Notes under the pieces: model-generated
Database searches by the model: none
The model's input: the letters and a program-made list of their open reading frames with translations, nothing else
Told to the model about the DNA's origin: nothing
Position numbers and translations under genes: made by a program
Assembly (NCBI GenBank): GCA_002070945.1
Contig: MWEG01000107.1
Span: 19,516 to 83,515, forward strand
Direction of reading: 5' to 3'
Origin: Lentisphaerae bacterium ADurb.Bin082
GTDB taxonomy: Bacteria > Verrucomicrobiota > Lentisphaeria > Oligosphaerales > Oligosphaeraceae
DNA length: 64,000 nt
Part shown: positions 10,496 to 19,005 of the stretch, one piece after another
How the letters are laid out: each line of letters starts with the position of its first letter
How positions within the stretch are numbered: position 1 is the first letter of the stretch

Positions 10496-10521
10496 AAAAA
10501 TGCTGCAAGAGCATTGTTTTT
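10496..10521 (+). terminator. short hairpin with T-tract after the hydrolase
   Basis: AATGCT (10499-10504) and AGCATT (10510-10515) form a 6-bp stem with loop GCAAG, followed by GTTTTT. It could be a weak intrinsic terminator. However, a closely similar stretch precedes the CE7 gene at 15031-15056, so a leader role is an alternative. Confidence 0.35.
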
Positions 10522-10553
10522 GACAGAGCTGATTTGCGAACATGGAGCAGAAC

Positions 10554-13500
10554 ATGAGAGCGTGGGCATGGATAGGGCTGGTGGCGTTGGCGGCTTTGAC
10601 GGCTCGCGGCGAGGAATTCGTTTGGCGTTACACGATGGAATGCCTTGGTGATGCTGAAAAAGCGCAGCTGATCAAGCCTGGCGCCGAAGGCAGCGCCGCT
10701 GCCATGGCGCTGCATTACCAGCAAGGCGCGTGGTCGCGTTTCAACTGGCCGATGTTTCGGCCAGTGAAGGGCAACACCGCCCTGCGTGTGCAGCTGCGCC
10801 GCGAAGGCGCCTTGCCCAAGGCAGCATACATGCGGCTGTTGACCAGGGACGGCGTCGAATGGCAACTGAAAAAGGCTATTGCGTTGACAGAGGACTGGCA
10901 GGCGGCAGAATTGACGCCCGATGACTTCAAATTCTATCGCGGCGCCGACCCGGAAAAAGTGCTCCCGCTTTCGTTTGATCACGTGATCCAGTACCATGTC
11001 CTCCCAGTGTCAAACCACGATGGCGCTGGTATTCTCGTGATTGATTCGTTCGGCTTTGTGCCTAACGGGCCGGTTTATACCCACGACGCGGATGAATGGC
11101 AGCGCCCGCCGGAACCGACCGCGATGGAATACGCTCGCCTGCAAGACCTGCGCGAACGCTATCAGCTGGAGTTGGCGCAGCTGGCCGGCAGCCGCGAGCA
11201 TGTCCTGGCTTGGACGCAGGAGCTGCAAGCTATCCGTGAATTGTGGGCGCAGGACTCCGACGCAGCCCGGGCGCGCCCGGCCGCGCCAACGGCGCCGTGG
11301 AAACAGCGGCCAGCAGCGGCCAGCGTCGCGTCTGCGCTCCCGGCCATGACCGAAGCGGAATTCCATGCGCATCTTGCCGCGCTGGATGGCCGGCCGCCAA
11401 CGCTGGTGAATGATTTTCGCACGCATGCAGGCGTCTCAAATTACGTGCTGTACCAAGCAGTGCCGCAGACTTCCCCCAAACGCATTGAGGAGAACGGCGA
11501 GCTGTTTGTGCGGCAGCAGGTCATTTTTACGGGGCAACACAGCCGGCAGACAGTTTTTCTGAGCATGGTCGTGCCGGCCGGCCAAGACCGTAGCGGCTAT
11601 CTTGATGTGAGCGGTCGCGTGATCGTCATGAAGGTCCGTTGTTCAGCGCGAGTCCTCCATGAGCAGCGGCCCTTTTGCCTGCGGTTGCGCAGCGAACACC
11701 CGGAAGGGCTGGAGGCTTTTTTAGACTTGCAGCCACAGTCTATGCCTGGCAAGGATTGGACAGAGTGCCGTTTCGATGTCGGCACGTCTTTCCGGAGTGC
11801 GCGCTTTGATCCGCGCAAGGTCACCCGCATGGAATTGCGGGTGGAAAATGTTCCTGGCGAGGCTGACTCCTTTGCGCTTGACGCAGGCCCGATTTACCTG
11901 GCTTATCCCCCAGCGCTGAGTACAGCACGGGACGAATTTCTGGCCGACTGCCAGCAGCAATTGCTTGATGCGCGCATGGCCCTGCTGACTGCACGCAATG
12001 AGCTGCTGCAAGTGGAAGACGCTTTGCGCGTCATACCTGACTTGCGCAGCCTCTATTTGAGCAGCTTTAACCAGAAGTTGCGGCAGGCCGCCGTAGATGT
12101 GGCATCGCTGCCGAAGCCACTCCCGTTATACAGCGGGCCGCCAGTGGCGTCTTCGACATTTCGGACGCGGCTCGAACTCGCCGACGGCCAGGCCGAGCTG
12201 GTTGTGTGCCTGAGTGCGGCCGCTGCGCGGCTCTGCGTGGAACTGCGTGACGCCGTAGATGTAGCCTTACTGGCCGCAGTGGATTATCGCGACGGCGTTG
12301 ACGCCTGGCAGGAGCTGCGGCTGCCGGTGAATGTCCCGCTCTGGTCGCCTGGCAATGCACATCTCTACCAGCTGCGCATGGTCGCATACAGCGCTGACGG
12401 CACGGTGCTGGCAGCGGGTCGGCGCCAGGTGGGCTTGCGCGAATCTGCGCTGTTCGCATCGGGAATAACGCCGCTTTTGCGGCAGGAATTGACGCGGCGG
12501 CGGCCTGAATGGTTTTTCCGTTACAATGGCCAGGCGGCTTTCCCACGCACGGCGGCTTTTTCGTGGATGGAGGAGAGCCTGAAGGCATGCCCAGCGGAAA
12601 CCGCGTCCATGCTGGCGGATTTGTGGGTCGAAGGCGGTCGTTTCTATGGTTTGAAGCTGAGTGAGGCGTTTTGGTCACTGTTTGAACGCGGCGGCTATGC
12701 TCAGTTGGCCGCTTTTTATCCGTCCTACAAAGCTCTCAAGAGTTGGGATGACATGCAGCTTTTTGGCGAGCAGCTGTCTTTCATCGCCGAGCGCATGGCA
12801 CAGCCGAGTTCGCATGCGTCACCCTTTGTGTTGCAAGTCGGCAACGAAGTCGAGCTGGACAGCTGGGGCGCGAGCATCAATACGGCGTTCCCAGGTACGC
12901 CCTTCCAGCCGCTGGACTATATGGCGGAGGTTTTGCGGCGCGAGCGATTGGACAGTTCGCCGATCATGTACGTCCGAGCCGGGCATTTCAATACGGTGGT
13001 GCCTCTGCCGCACGAGGACGTCTGCGGCATCAACCAGTACACCGGGCGCTACAGCGGCCGGCTGGACGAGGTGCATCGCGACCTGGCTGAGCTGGCCGCC
13101 GAGGCCGCGCTGTTCAATCGGCCCTTGATGATTACCGAGTGGAATGGCCCGAAGTACTCCTGGGCAACCGGCGGCATCGGCGGCGTCACCATTCGCGGCG
13201 CGGCCTACTACCTCGAACGCTACTGGCGGGGACTGGCAGAGACTCCTGGCGTGGTCGGCTCGGCCGAATTCACCTTGAACTGGGTGATTGCGCCCTTCGA
13301 GGACCTGACCAATCAAAGCCGCGAGGAAGCGTGGAAGAATCGTCCGCGGCATGCGGCCTTTGGCGGCGGGCGCACTGCAGACCACGTGCCCCTGCTGCAT
13401 GCGAACCAGGTTGTTCCCGATGAATGCTATCGCTCCATGCAGGCTTTCCACGGGCCGTTCTACGTCATGGCGAAGACGCCGGGCGACATCCAGCTGCTGG

Positions 13501-15008
13501 CAGCGCTTGGCGCCGTCGAACTGGCTTCGGCGTTAGCGCCATTGCGCGGCTTGGGCAAGGAGCTTGCCGTTGATTCCCGCAGCGCGGCCTTAGTGGCACC
13601 GACTGAGTTGCCGTGCAACCGCCACTGTGTCGTGGTGATGCCCGTGGGCAGTGGCTCGGCAGCGCTGCCGCCAGCGTGGTCGGGTCTGCTGACGCCCTTG
13701 GCAGCAGGTGCGAGCGAGCCGCTGATCCGCACTATGGTCCATCCCCATGCGCCGGATTATCTCCTCTGCGTAGTGCAGGCGGCAGACGTCGCTGGGCTTT
13801 GGCGCGCCATTCGCCGCCTTGGCAAAAGTGCCGCAGCCTTGTTCGATTTGCGCGCAAAGGAGTCGCAGATGCGCCGGGCGGTGGCTTTAGTTGACCTTAA
13901 CCGCGAACAAGTCTTTCGACTCTACGTTTTGGAGCAGGCTGGCAGGGGCTTCTTCTTCACGGGCGATGACACCCGGACAACGCTGCTGGCAGAGGACTTC
14001 TACGACGAAGCGGGCCAGCTGCTCCCCTGCTGGTCAGCGCTCTCGACGATGTACCTGGACGCGCCGCGGGCATTGACCGCAGACGAATGGTCGCTGGTCC
14101 AGCGTCTGCACGCTGGCGGTGTGACGCTGGTGATTTCATCAGGCTGCTATCAGGCCAACGCGGCGTTGCAGGCGGCATATCCGGCAACGCTGGCGGTTAC
14201 TGATGACTTCAGCCAGTACTTCAGCCGGCCGCTGTCGCTGCATGCGAGTTTGCAAGGGCCAGCGCCGTTGCGTGCGCTGGGCGGCGTTGATTTCGCAGTG
14301 GTCGAACGCTTTGCGCCGGAGATGCTGAAGGCGCCAGGCGTGGGCATTCAGGCGATTCGTGCTGACGGCGCGACCGCGCTGGCATGGGATGAGCAGGAGC
14401 AGGCAGTGATCGTGCGCTGGCCAAGCGCGGCTGCCGGGCAGGGCGCTGTGGTCTTGCTGGGTTACCAGTTGGGCGACGTCGCCCAGGTGCATTGGCGGGT
14501 GACCCATAACGGTCAGACGCACAGAATCTATGACCGCGACACGGCCTGCGGCCTGGAACGGGCGTCCCTTGCGGCCGTGAATGCCGGGTTGCCTGTGGCG
14601 CGTCCTGGCGAGTTGCTGCCGGCTTTGCAGCTGTATGCGATGCCAGAGAGCTTTCTGGTCGCGCCTGGCGAGGCAGCGCGACTGCTCATATCAGTACGTG
14701 ACAGCGCTGGTCGGCCGGTGCCAGGTGCGCAGGTCAATGCGCGGGCGCGAGTCCGCCAAGACGGCCGCAATGGCGCGAACTCAGACTACGTCCGGCTGCG
14801 CACCGATGCCGAGGGGAATTTTGCGGTGAGCTGCGTGCCTGAAAACGCGAGCGGCGGTGAAAATGTCGACACCGCGAACCTCTTGATGTATAAGAGGCGC
14901 GACAGCAGTGCGGCGAAAGTCTCTTGCATTCTCAGTGTGCAGCTGAAAGCCTGGGCGCAGGGCTACCTGCCAGCAGACAGCGCCTGCGCATTTGTCCTCA
15001 GCGAATGA
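10554..15008 (+). CDS. large secreted glycosidase-like protein (clan GH-A type)
   Basis: The ATG at 10554 gives 1484 residues with a signal peptide (MRAWAWIGLVALAALTARG) and GGAG at a good distance; the ATG at 10542 is possible but less well placed. The middle carries two motifs expected of a clan GH-A (beta/alpha)8 barrel: VGNEVE with Glu765 as likely acid/base and MITEWNG with Glu862 as likely nucleophile, about 97 residues apart. The N-terminal 500 residues look like beta-sandwich modules with a helical insertion, and the C-terminal 130 residues resemble an Ig-like or CarboxypepD-like domain (ISVRDSAGRPVPGAQV). I do not recognise a numbered GH family. It is followed 73 bp later by a CE7 esterase, which suggests joint attack on an acetylated glycan. 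Confidence 0.65.
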   Translation: MRAWAWIGLVALAALTARGEEFVWRYTMECLGDAEKAQLIKPGAEGSAAAMALHYQQGAWSRFNWPMFRPVKGNTALRVQLRREGALPKAAYMRLLTRDGVEWQLKKAIALTEDWQAAELTPDDFKFYRGADPEKVLPLSFDHVIQYHVLPVSNHDGAGILVIDSFGFVPNGPVYTHDADEWQRPPEPTAMEYARLQDLRERYQLELAQLAGSREHVLAWTQELQAIRELWAQDSDAARARPAAPTAPWKQRPAAASVASALPAMTEAEFHAHLAALDGRPPTLVNDFRTHAGVSNYVLYQAVPQTSPKRIEENGELFVRQQVIFTGQHSRQTVFLSMVVPAGQDRSGYLDVSGRVIVMKVRCSARVLHEQRPFCLRLRSEHPEGLEAFLDLQPQSMPGKDWTECRFDVGTSFRSARFDPRKVTRMELRVENVPGEADSFALDAGPIYLAYPPALSTARDEFLADCQQQLLDARMALLTARNELLQVEDALRVIPDLRSLYLSSFNQKLRQAAVDVASLPKPLPLYSGPPVASSTFRTRLELADGQAELVVCLSAAAARLCVELRDAVDVALLAAVDYRDGVDAWQELRLPVNVPLWSPGNAHLYQLRMVAYSADGTVLAAGRRQVGLRESALFASGITPLLRQELTRRRPEWFFRYNGQAAFPRTAAFSWMEESLKACPAETASMLADLWVEGGRFYGLKLSEAFWSLFERGGYAQLAAFYPSYKALKSWDDMQLFGEQLSFIAERMAQPSSHASPFVLQVGNEVELDSWGASINTAFPGTPFQPLDYMAEVLRRERLDSSPIMYVRAGHFNTVVPLPHEDVCGINQYTGRYSGRLDEVHRDLAELAAEAALFNRPLMITEWNGPKYSWATGGIGGVTIRGAAYYLERYWRGLAETPGVVGSAEFTLNWVIAPFEDLTNQSREEAWKNRPRHAAFGGGRTADHVPLLHANQVVPDECYRSMQAFHGPFYVMAKTPGDIQLLAALGAVELASALAPLRGLGKELAVDSRSAALVAPTELPCNRHCVVVMPVGSGSAALPPAWSGLLTPLAAGASEPLIRTMVHPHAPDYLLCVVQAADVAGLWRAIRRLGKSAAALFDLRAKESQMRRAVALVDLNREQVFRLYVLEQAGRGFFFTGDDTRTTLLAEDFYDEAGQLLPCWSALSTMYLDAPRALTADEWSLVQRLHAGGVTLVISSGCYQANAALQAAYPATLAVTDDFSQYFSRPLSLHASLQGPAPLRALGGVDFAVVERFAPEMLKAPGVGIQAIRADGATALAWDEQEQAVIVRWPSAAAGQGAVVLLGYQLGDVAQVHWRVTHNGQTHRIYDRDTACGLERASLAAVNAGLPVARPGELLPALQLYAMPESFLVAPGEAARLLISVRDSAGRPVPGAQVNARARVRQDGRNGANSDYVRLRTDAEGNFAVSCVPENASGGENVDTANLLMYKRRDSSAAKVSCILSVQLKAWAQGYLPADSACAFVLSE

Positions 15009-15081
15009 TGAAAGCAGAAAGTTAGAGATACTGCAAGGGCTTTGTTTTGACAGAACGAAATCTCAACCAAGGAGCAAAGGC

Positions 15082-16323
15082 ATGATCACCATCCGCGTTA
15101 AATGCACCCGGCCATCGCAGATTTTCGCCATGGCCGAGGTGGCCGAATTCGACATCAGCGTTGTTTCCGAGGCATCATTGCCAGCTGATTTGACGGTCAC
15201 GGTTCAGCTCAGCTGCGACACCCAGTTGGTCTTGTCGGAAACGACGTTCCGACCAGCTGCGAATGCGACGCAGCGAGTCCAGGGCAGTATGCCGTATCCC
15301 GGCTTTTTGCGCTGCCGGGCGTTTGCAGAGGTCAACGGCGAGACCGTGCTGGGCGAATGCGGAGTCGCCTTTGCCCCGGAATGCATCCGGCCAGTGCGGC
15401 CTGAGCCAGCCGACTTTGACGCATTCTGGGCCAATGCCCTGGCCAAGCTGGACAAGATACCGCCCAATGTCGATTGCCAGGAGGCGCCAGACTTGTCCAA
15501 CGATGACTATACAGCGTACCGCGTCTCTTTGGCTAATATCGGCGGGACGCGGTTGTACGGCCTGCTGACTGTTCCGAGCGCCAAGTATGGCAGCGGGCCG
15601 TTTCCAGCCGTGTTCGAAGTCCCCAGCGCCGGGCCGCCCATTCGCAACCCGGAGAACTTTGCGTTTAGGGCGCGTCCACGCGATTATATCATTTTCAACG
15701 TCAATGTCTTTGACTTTGATTCAATCGGTCCGGACGCGGTCGCCAGTCAGCAAGCATACGCAGAGCTCACCAAGGATAGCCCCTACACCTGCCAAGGCCA
15801 GCAGTCGCGGGAGGAATTTTTCTATTACCGGCCGATCATCGGATGTTATCGGGCAGTGCAATGGCTGTATGAGCGTGCAGACGTGGACCGCCAGCACTTT
15901 GTCTGCTACGGCGGCAGCCAGGGCGGCGGCATGGGTTTCAACCAGGTCGCGCTCGGAGGCGGGCGGTTTACTGCCGCCTTGTTCCATATCCCGTTCCTGT
16001 GTGACACAGCAGGTGTGCTGATGGGAAGACACCCAGGCCGGAAAATCATGGATGGAGTCGAACTCGAAACAGCGTTGCGCACCATGGCCTATTTTGACCC
16101 GGTGCATTTTGCGCGACGAATCACGTGTCCGGTCATGGTGACGGTCGGATTTGTCGACAACACGTGTTTTCCGTCCGGCATCTATGCGGCGTACAATCAG
16201 CTGGCCGGCGAAAAGACGGTACTCAACTGCCTGGAAAGCGGCCATGGCAAATACTTTGACTATGGCAGGCACAGAACACCGATGTACGCCTGGCTGACAA
16301 ATAGGATGAGGAGAGATTTTTAG
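15082..16323 (+). CDS. acetylxylan esterase/cephalosporin deacetylase family (CE7)
   Basis: This 413-residue protein shows the CE7 nucleophile elbow YGGSQGGG with Ser279, Asp359 in GFVDNTCFP and His388 in ESGHGKY, in the right order and spacing for the catalytic triad. An N-terminal beta-rich extension of about 110 residues precedes the esterase domain (RPEPADFDAFWANAL marks its start). The start at 15082 has GGAG upstream and removes 30 unlikely codons. No leader is seen. CE7 enzymes deacetylate short xylo-oligosaccharides, often inside the cell. The TAG stop is also the first part of the GTGGAC repeat array (TTTTAGTGGACAGTGG), so the 3' end appears to have been reshaped by the element. Family call is firm; exact substrate is inferred. 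Confidence 0.85.
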   Translation: MITIRVKCTRPSQIFAMAEVAEFDISVVSEASLPADLTVTVQLSCDTQLVLSETTFRPAANATQRVQGSMPYPGFLRCRAFAEVNGETVLGECGVAFAPECIRPVRPEPADFDAFWANALAKLDKIPPNVDCQEAPDLSNDDYTAYRVSLANIGGTRLYGLLTVPSAKYGSGPFPAVFEVPSAGPPIRNPENFAFRARPRDYIIFNVNVFDFDSIGPDAVASQQAYAELTKDSPYTCQGQQSREEFFYYRPIIGCYRAVQWLYERADVDRQHFVCYGGSQGGGMGFNQVALGGGRFTAALFHIPFLCDTAGVLMGRHPGRKIMDGVELETALRTMAYFDPVHFARRITCPVMVTVGFVDNTCFPSGIYAAYNQLAGEKTVLNCLESGHGKYFDYGRHRTPMYAWLTNRMRRDF

Positions 16324-16446
16324 TGGACAGTGGACAATGGACGTTAGTGGACTTTAGTGGACATCAGTAGACGATGGACGATGGACGTTAGTGGACTTTA
16401 GTGGAGAGTGGACGTGGACGTTAGTGGACTTTAGTGGACGGTGGAG
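16321..16446 (+). repeat. GTGGAC heptamer-type array
   Basis: About 125 bp of degenerate AGTGGAC/TGGACGTTAGTGGACTT units run from the CE7 stop codon to the toxin stub. It begins TTTTAGTGGACAGTGGACAA, almost the same as the minus-strand start of the array at the CapA gene (62.1 kb). Confidence 0.85.
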
Positions 16447-16470
16447 CAAAGACAGGAGAGGCCGTTTGAA

Positions 16471-16569
16471 TTATATATGGCAGGCTGAAGCTCCAACCAA
16501 CATCAGGCGTCCATGCAAGGATTGCACGGCATTAGCGACGAGGGCAAGTATTTCCTCGGCTGGCGTCAT
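16471..16569 (-). pseudogene. truncated AbiEii-like nucleotidyltransferase toxin stub
   Basis: Thirty-two codons start at an ATG that overlaps the antitoxin stop by four bases (ATGA). The peptide begins MTPAEEILALVANAV and reaches LMLVGASACHI before TAA. AbiEii-type partners of this antitoxin family typically start with a helix and then V-G-A/G-x-A-x-D; here the reading frame stops right after the matching VGASA. The catalytic G-S-x-x-x-D-x-D segment is missing. The stop lies in AATTATA-rich sequence beside the GTGGAC array, so an element-mediated deletion is likely. Homology is inferred from position, overlap and the short motif. Confidence 0.6.
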
Positions 16570-17540
16570 TTTTCCACCTCCAGGTATATCCGCCTGACTT
16601 CCTCAGCCGCCTCGTGACAACGGCTGTCGTCCAGAACCATCAGCCCGGCATAGACCAGCAACCATGGAACAGCTTTCGCAAGTGTCCGGCTTTCAGGCCA
16701 AAAAGCCTTTATGACCTCAATATTCCCATTGGCGTCAGCGCGCCAGCGATTTCTGGCAATAACCTTGGCAATCCCGCCCTGGCGCCAGAACTGAAGGTTG
16801 GTGCTCTTCATCAAACCGGCCATGGCGGCAGCCGTTTCCCCAGCCGGCAACAGAACCCCGTCCGCCTCCCAATGCTCCATAGTTCCCTGGTAATGCTCGA
16901 TGTCCAGGCGCGGCAAAAGAATCTCAGCATAATTCGCCGTCCACAAATCAATCATTCGAGCCTTGTTCCCCCAGCGGTAGCCCTTGTCCCACTTGAGCAG
17001 GTATTGACGCCCAATCGCTTCTTGGATGACATTGCTGACCGTGCCTAGGCTAACCCCGCTTTTCTTCGCTATCTCCCGGTAGGTCCATTGCAGGGCCGAT
17101 GATTCAGTCAGCAACAAGAATAACACCTTCATCCCCTGCGGATTCCAGCATCGCCCAGGAGTCACACGACGAATCAAGGCGGCCGGACGTGGACAATTCT
17201 TGACGCATAACATGTTGCCGCCCAAGCGTAAATGCAAATTCCCGGCAGTGTCGGCGTAATTGACGCAAGCGCTGCTCAAACGATCCGCAACAGCAGGTGA
17301 AAAATACGGGGCTATCGCCAATACCTTCTTCTTGCCGTGCAACTCGCAGACCTCCACGACCTTCGCGGTTGCCAGCAAAGTCGCATCCAGCACTTCAAGA
17401 CAAACGCCTTCGCCAAAATTAAATCGCTCGGCAACACCAGCACGACTCCGCAGCCTTCGGGCTTTGGCTAAACCATGTTCACCCAGAAAGTCATTTATCC
17501 TTGACAGCACCACAGTCGCTAAATTTTGTTCTTTGTCCAT
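16566..17540 (-). CDS. AbiEi-like antitoxin/transcriptional regulator (COG4861 type)
   Basis: The 324-residue protein resembles the type IV antitoxin AbiEi group with a central winged helix. Residues 152-180 form a clear helix-turn-helix (WTYREIAKKSGVSLGTVSNV). The preceding half has a restriction-endonuclease-like feel (VNYADTAGNLHLRLGG near 93-108), and the C-terminal half is the usual conserved region (MEHWEADGVLLPAGETAAA, near 218 onward). In typical loci it represses its own operon and neutralises an AbiEii nucleotidyltransferase encoded just downstream. Here only a 32-codon stub of that partner remains. The start has AGGACT upstream, a possible promoter at 17576-17603 and a small inverted repeat between them. 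Family call is fairly sure; it may now act only as a regulator. Confidence 0.75.
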   Translation of the reverse strand: MDKEQNLATVVLSRINDFLGEHGLAKARRLRSRAGVAERFNFGEGVCLEVLDATLLATAKVVEVCELHGKKKVLAIAPYFSPAVADRLSSACVNYADTAGNLHLRLGGNMLCVKNCPRPAALIRRVTPGRCWNPQGMKVLFLLLTESSALQWTYREIAKKSGVSLGTVSNVIQEAIGRQYLLKWDKGYRWGNKARMIDLWTANYAEILLPRLDIEHYQGTMEHWEADGVLLPAGETAAAMAGLMKSTNLQFWRQGGIAKVIARNRWRADANGNIEVIKAFWPESRTLAKAVPWLLVYAGLMVLDDSRCHEAAEEVRRIYLEVEK

Positions 17541-17560
17541 AATATTAGTCCTGTTTGTTT

Positions 17561-17571
17561 TTGTTGAACAA
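17561..17571. promoter_or_regulatory. small inverted repeat, possible autoregulatory operator
   Basis: TTGTTGAACAA has 5-bp perfect arms around one base. It lies between the proposed -10 box and the AbiEi-like start, where an autorepressor would bind. The shortness makes chance occurrence possible. Confidence 0.25.
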
Positions 17572-17575
17572 CACT

Positions 17576-17603
17576 AAAATAATGAACATGAGCTAAATTG
17601 CAA
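17576..17603 (-). promoter_or_regulatory. possible promoter of the AbiEi-like gene
   Basis: On the minus strand TTGCAA and TATTTT are separated by 16 bases, about 36 bp before the start codon. Confidence 0.35.
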
Positions 17604-17657
17604 GCCGTTCCATTAGCCAATTCCTCAGTTTGTCATAAAATTATGTAATGGATCGGT

Positions 17658-17820
17658 CTTCTGTAGTGCCTTTACAAGGCACCAGTTTTGGGGTACGTCT
17701 ATCCCCAGGCTGAAGCCTGAGGTTAAGCATGGTTAAGCGCCTACGGCACAAGGAAGCATGACTGTAAGCATGATACAATTTTGCTGGCTGGAAGCCTGTG
17801 GAGGACACGTGTCGAAAGCT
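17658..17820. repeat. long dispersed repeat, copy 1
   Basis: Starting CTTCTGTAGTGCCTTTACAA, this stretch matches 60395-60575 over roughly 160-180 bp with scattered differences. It contains two hairpins: GTGCCTT/AAGGCAC and CCAGGCTGAAGCCTG. The first directly follows a GTAG tetranucleotide, as in REP elements. Confidence 0.8.
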
Positions 17821-18008
17821 CCACTGTTCATTAAGGTCCACTTCAGTCCACGTCCACTCACCACTAATGTCCACTTCAGTCCACAGCCCATCGTCTACTG
17901 ATGTCCATAAAAGTCCATTTCCGTCCATTGTCCACTGTCCACTCAAGCGCACTATCTGGGAAGCCTGGCTCTGAGGCTCACCGGAACTCCGAGTATCAAT
18001 GACTGACG
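17821..18008 (-). repeat. GTGGAC array and header, inverted copy
   Basis: Read on the minus strand, this is the header (ATACTCGGAGTTCCGG, 17945-18008) followed by GTGGAC-type units (17821-17944). It is the same order as at 7338-7524. Confidence 0.8.
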
Positions 18009-18076
18009 CATTACAAAATTATCAATGTGCAACCAGTGTCGCTGGAAGGCGCGGACGAGGGGCGGTTTTCGGCTCC

Positions 18077-18118
18077 AAAAAAAAAGGCACCGCGCCGGCT
18101 TAATGCTGGCGCGGTGTC
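18077..18118 (-). terminator. intrinsic terminator of the Cys-rich repeat gene
   Basis: Two 14-base arms (18086-18099 and 18105-18118) pair almost fully around a 5-base loop and are followed on the minus strand by nine Ts. It lies 56 bp after the stop of the gene at 18174-18671. Confidence 0.85.
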
Positions 18119-18173
18119 TTGCTGGGGCATCATTGCTTCGAAGTAGAAGCACGTGCCGTCGTGCGAGCCGGTT

Positions 18174-18671
18174 TTACTCGGCTTTTTCCGTGGCGTTGGC
18201 TTTCGGGCAGGCCGCCTTTTGGGCAGCGCAACCGGTCTTGTCACAGGCTTTCATGCCTTGGCCTTGGCCCAGGCCTTTTCCTTGGCCTTGGCCCAGGCCG
18301 CCTTTGCCTTTGCCTTTGCCTTTGCCTTGGCCCATGGCGCAAGTACCTTCGCCCTTGCAGGCTCCTTTGCCTTCGCCCATGGTGCAAGTGCCATCGGCCT
18401 TGCAGGGGCATTCTGCCTTGCAGGCGCCTTTGGCTTCGCCCATGGCGCAAGTGCCTTCTGCCCTAGGGCATTCTGCCTTGCAGGCTCCTTTGCCTTCGCC
18501 CATGGCGCAAGTGCCTTCTGCCCTAGGGCATTCTGCCTTGCAGGCGCCTTTGGCTTCGCCCATGGCGCAGTTGGCTTTGCGACAAGTCATCGTCGCTTCA
18601 GTCTGGCTCCAAGCCAATCCAGCGGCCATTGTCAGAGCCATCGCCATCAGTAATGACATAGTTTTTTTCAT
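18174..18671 (-). CDS. secreted Cys/Gly/Lys-rich repeat protein
   Basis: This 165-residue protein has a signal peptide (MKKTMSLLMAMALTMAAGLA, then WS). The mature part is built of about 20-residue units with the pattern CKAECPRAEGTCAMGEGKGA, repeated three to four times, then a Gly/Gln/Lys-rich stretch (residues about 110-140) and a last Cys pair (ACDKTGCAAQKAACPK). At the DNA level a 60-bp unit is repeated almost exactly around 18409-18588, so unit number can vary. The many cysteines, methionines and lysines suggest metal binding or cross-linking at the cell surface, but no known family is recognised. It is a single-gene unit with its own strong terminator. Confidence 0.75.
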   Translation of the reverse strand: MKKTMSLLMAMALTMAAGLAWSQTEATMTCRKANCAMGEAKGACKAECPRAEGTCAMGEGKGACKAECPRAEGTCAMGEAKGACKAECPCKADGTCTMGEGKGACKGEGTCAMGQGKGKGKGKGGLGQGQGKGLGQGQGMKACDKTGCAAQKAACPKANATEKAE

Positions 18672-19005
18672 GGTGTCTCTTTCTTTCTTCCAATTATTTT
18701 GCTTCCCGACTATTAGCCACGCGGGAATCTGTGGGTGTTCACACGAACGGATGCACCAAGTAAGACCACGTTGCTATAAGACAGTTCCCGAGAAAAGACA
18801 GTTTTTCAAAAAGCGTCAAAAAGAATTTTTCAGGACGTTGGTAGGCATTTGTGGTCGTCAGGGCGGAGCAATAGTCTGTCTTTCCGGCGGCATCTGGCGT
18901 TGCTTTTTTTCTGGAATAGGTTATTGTGTCAGACTATTACCAAAAAGAGTCGGGATATGTTTTTCCGTCTTGGTTGCCGTACATCCATTAGGGGTTTGAC
19001 TTGCC
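18672..19005. other. divergent intergenic region
   Basis: The 334 bp between the divergent Cys-rich gene and the helicase gene hold no ORF or repeat that I recognise. They should contain both promoters, but no box pair with good spacing stood out. Confidence 0.4.

Noticed and set aside
12067..12678. Minus-strand Arg/Pro/Ala-rich ORF of 203 codons
   Set aside because: Lies inside the large glycosidase-like gene; composition is that of a GC-rich shadow frame.
18025..18999. Plus-strand ORF of 324 codons rich in Pro, Leu and Trp
   Set aside because: Antisense of the Cys-rich repeat gene, and it runs through that gene's terminator hairpin.
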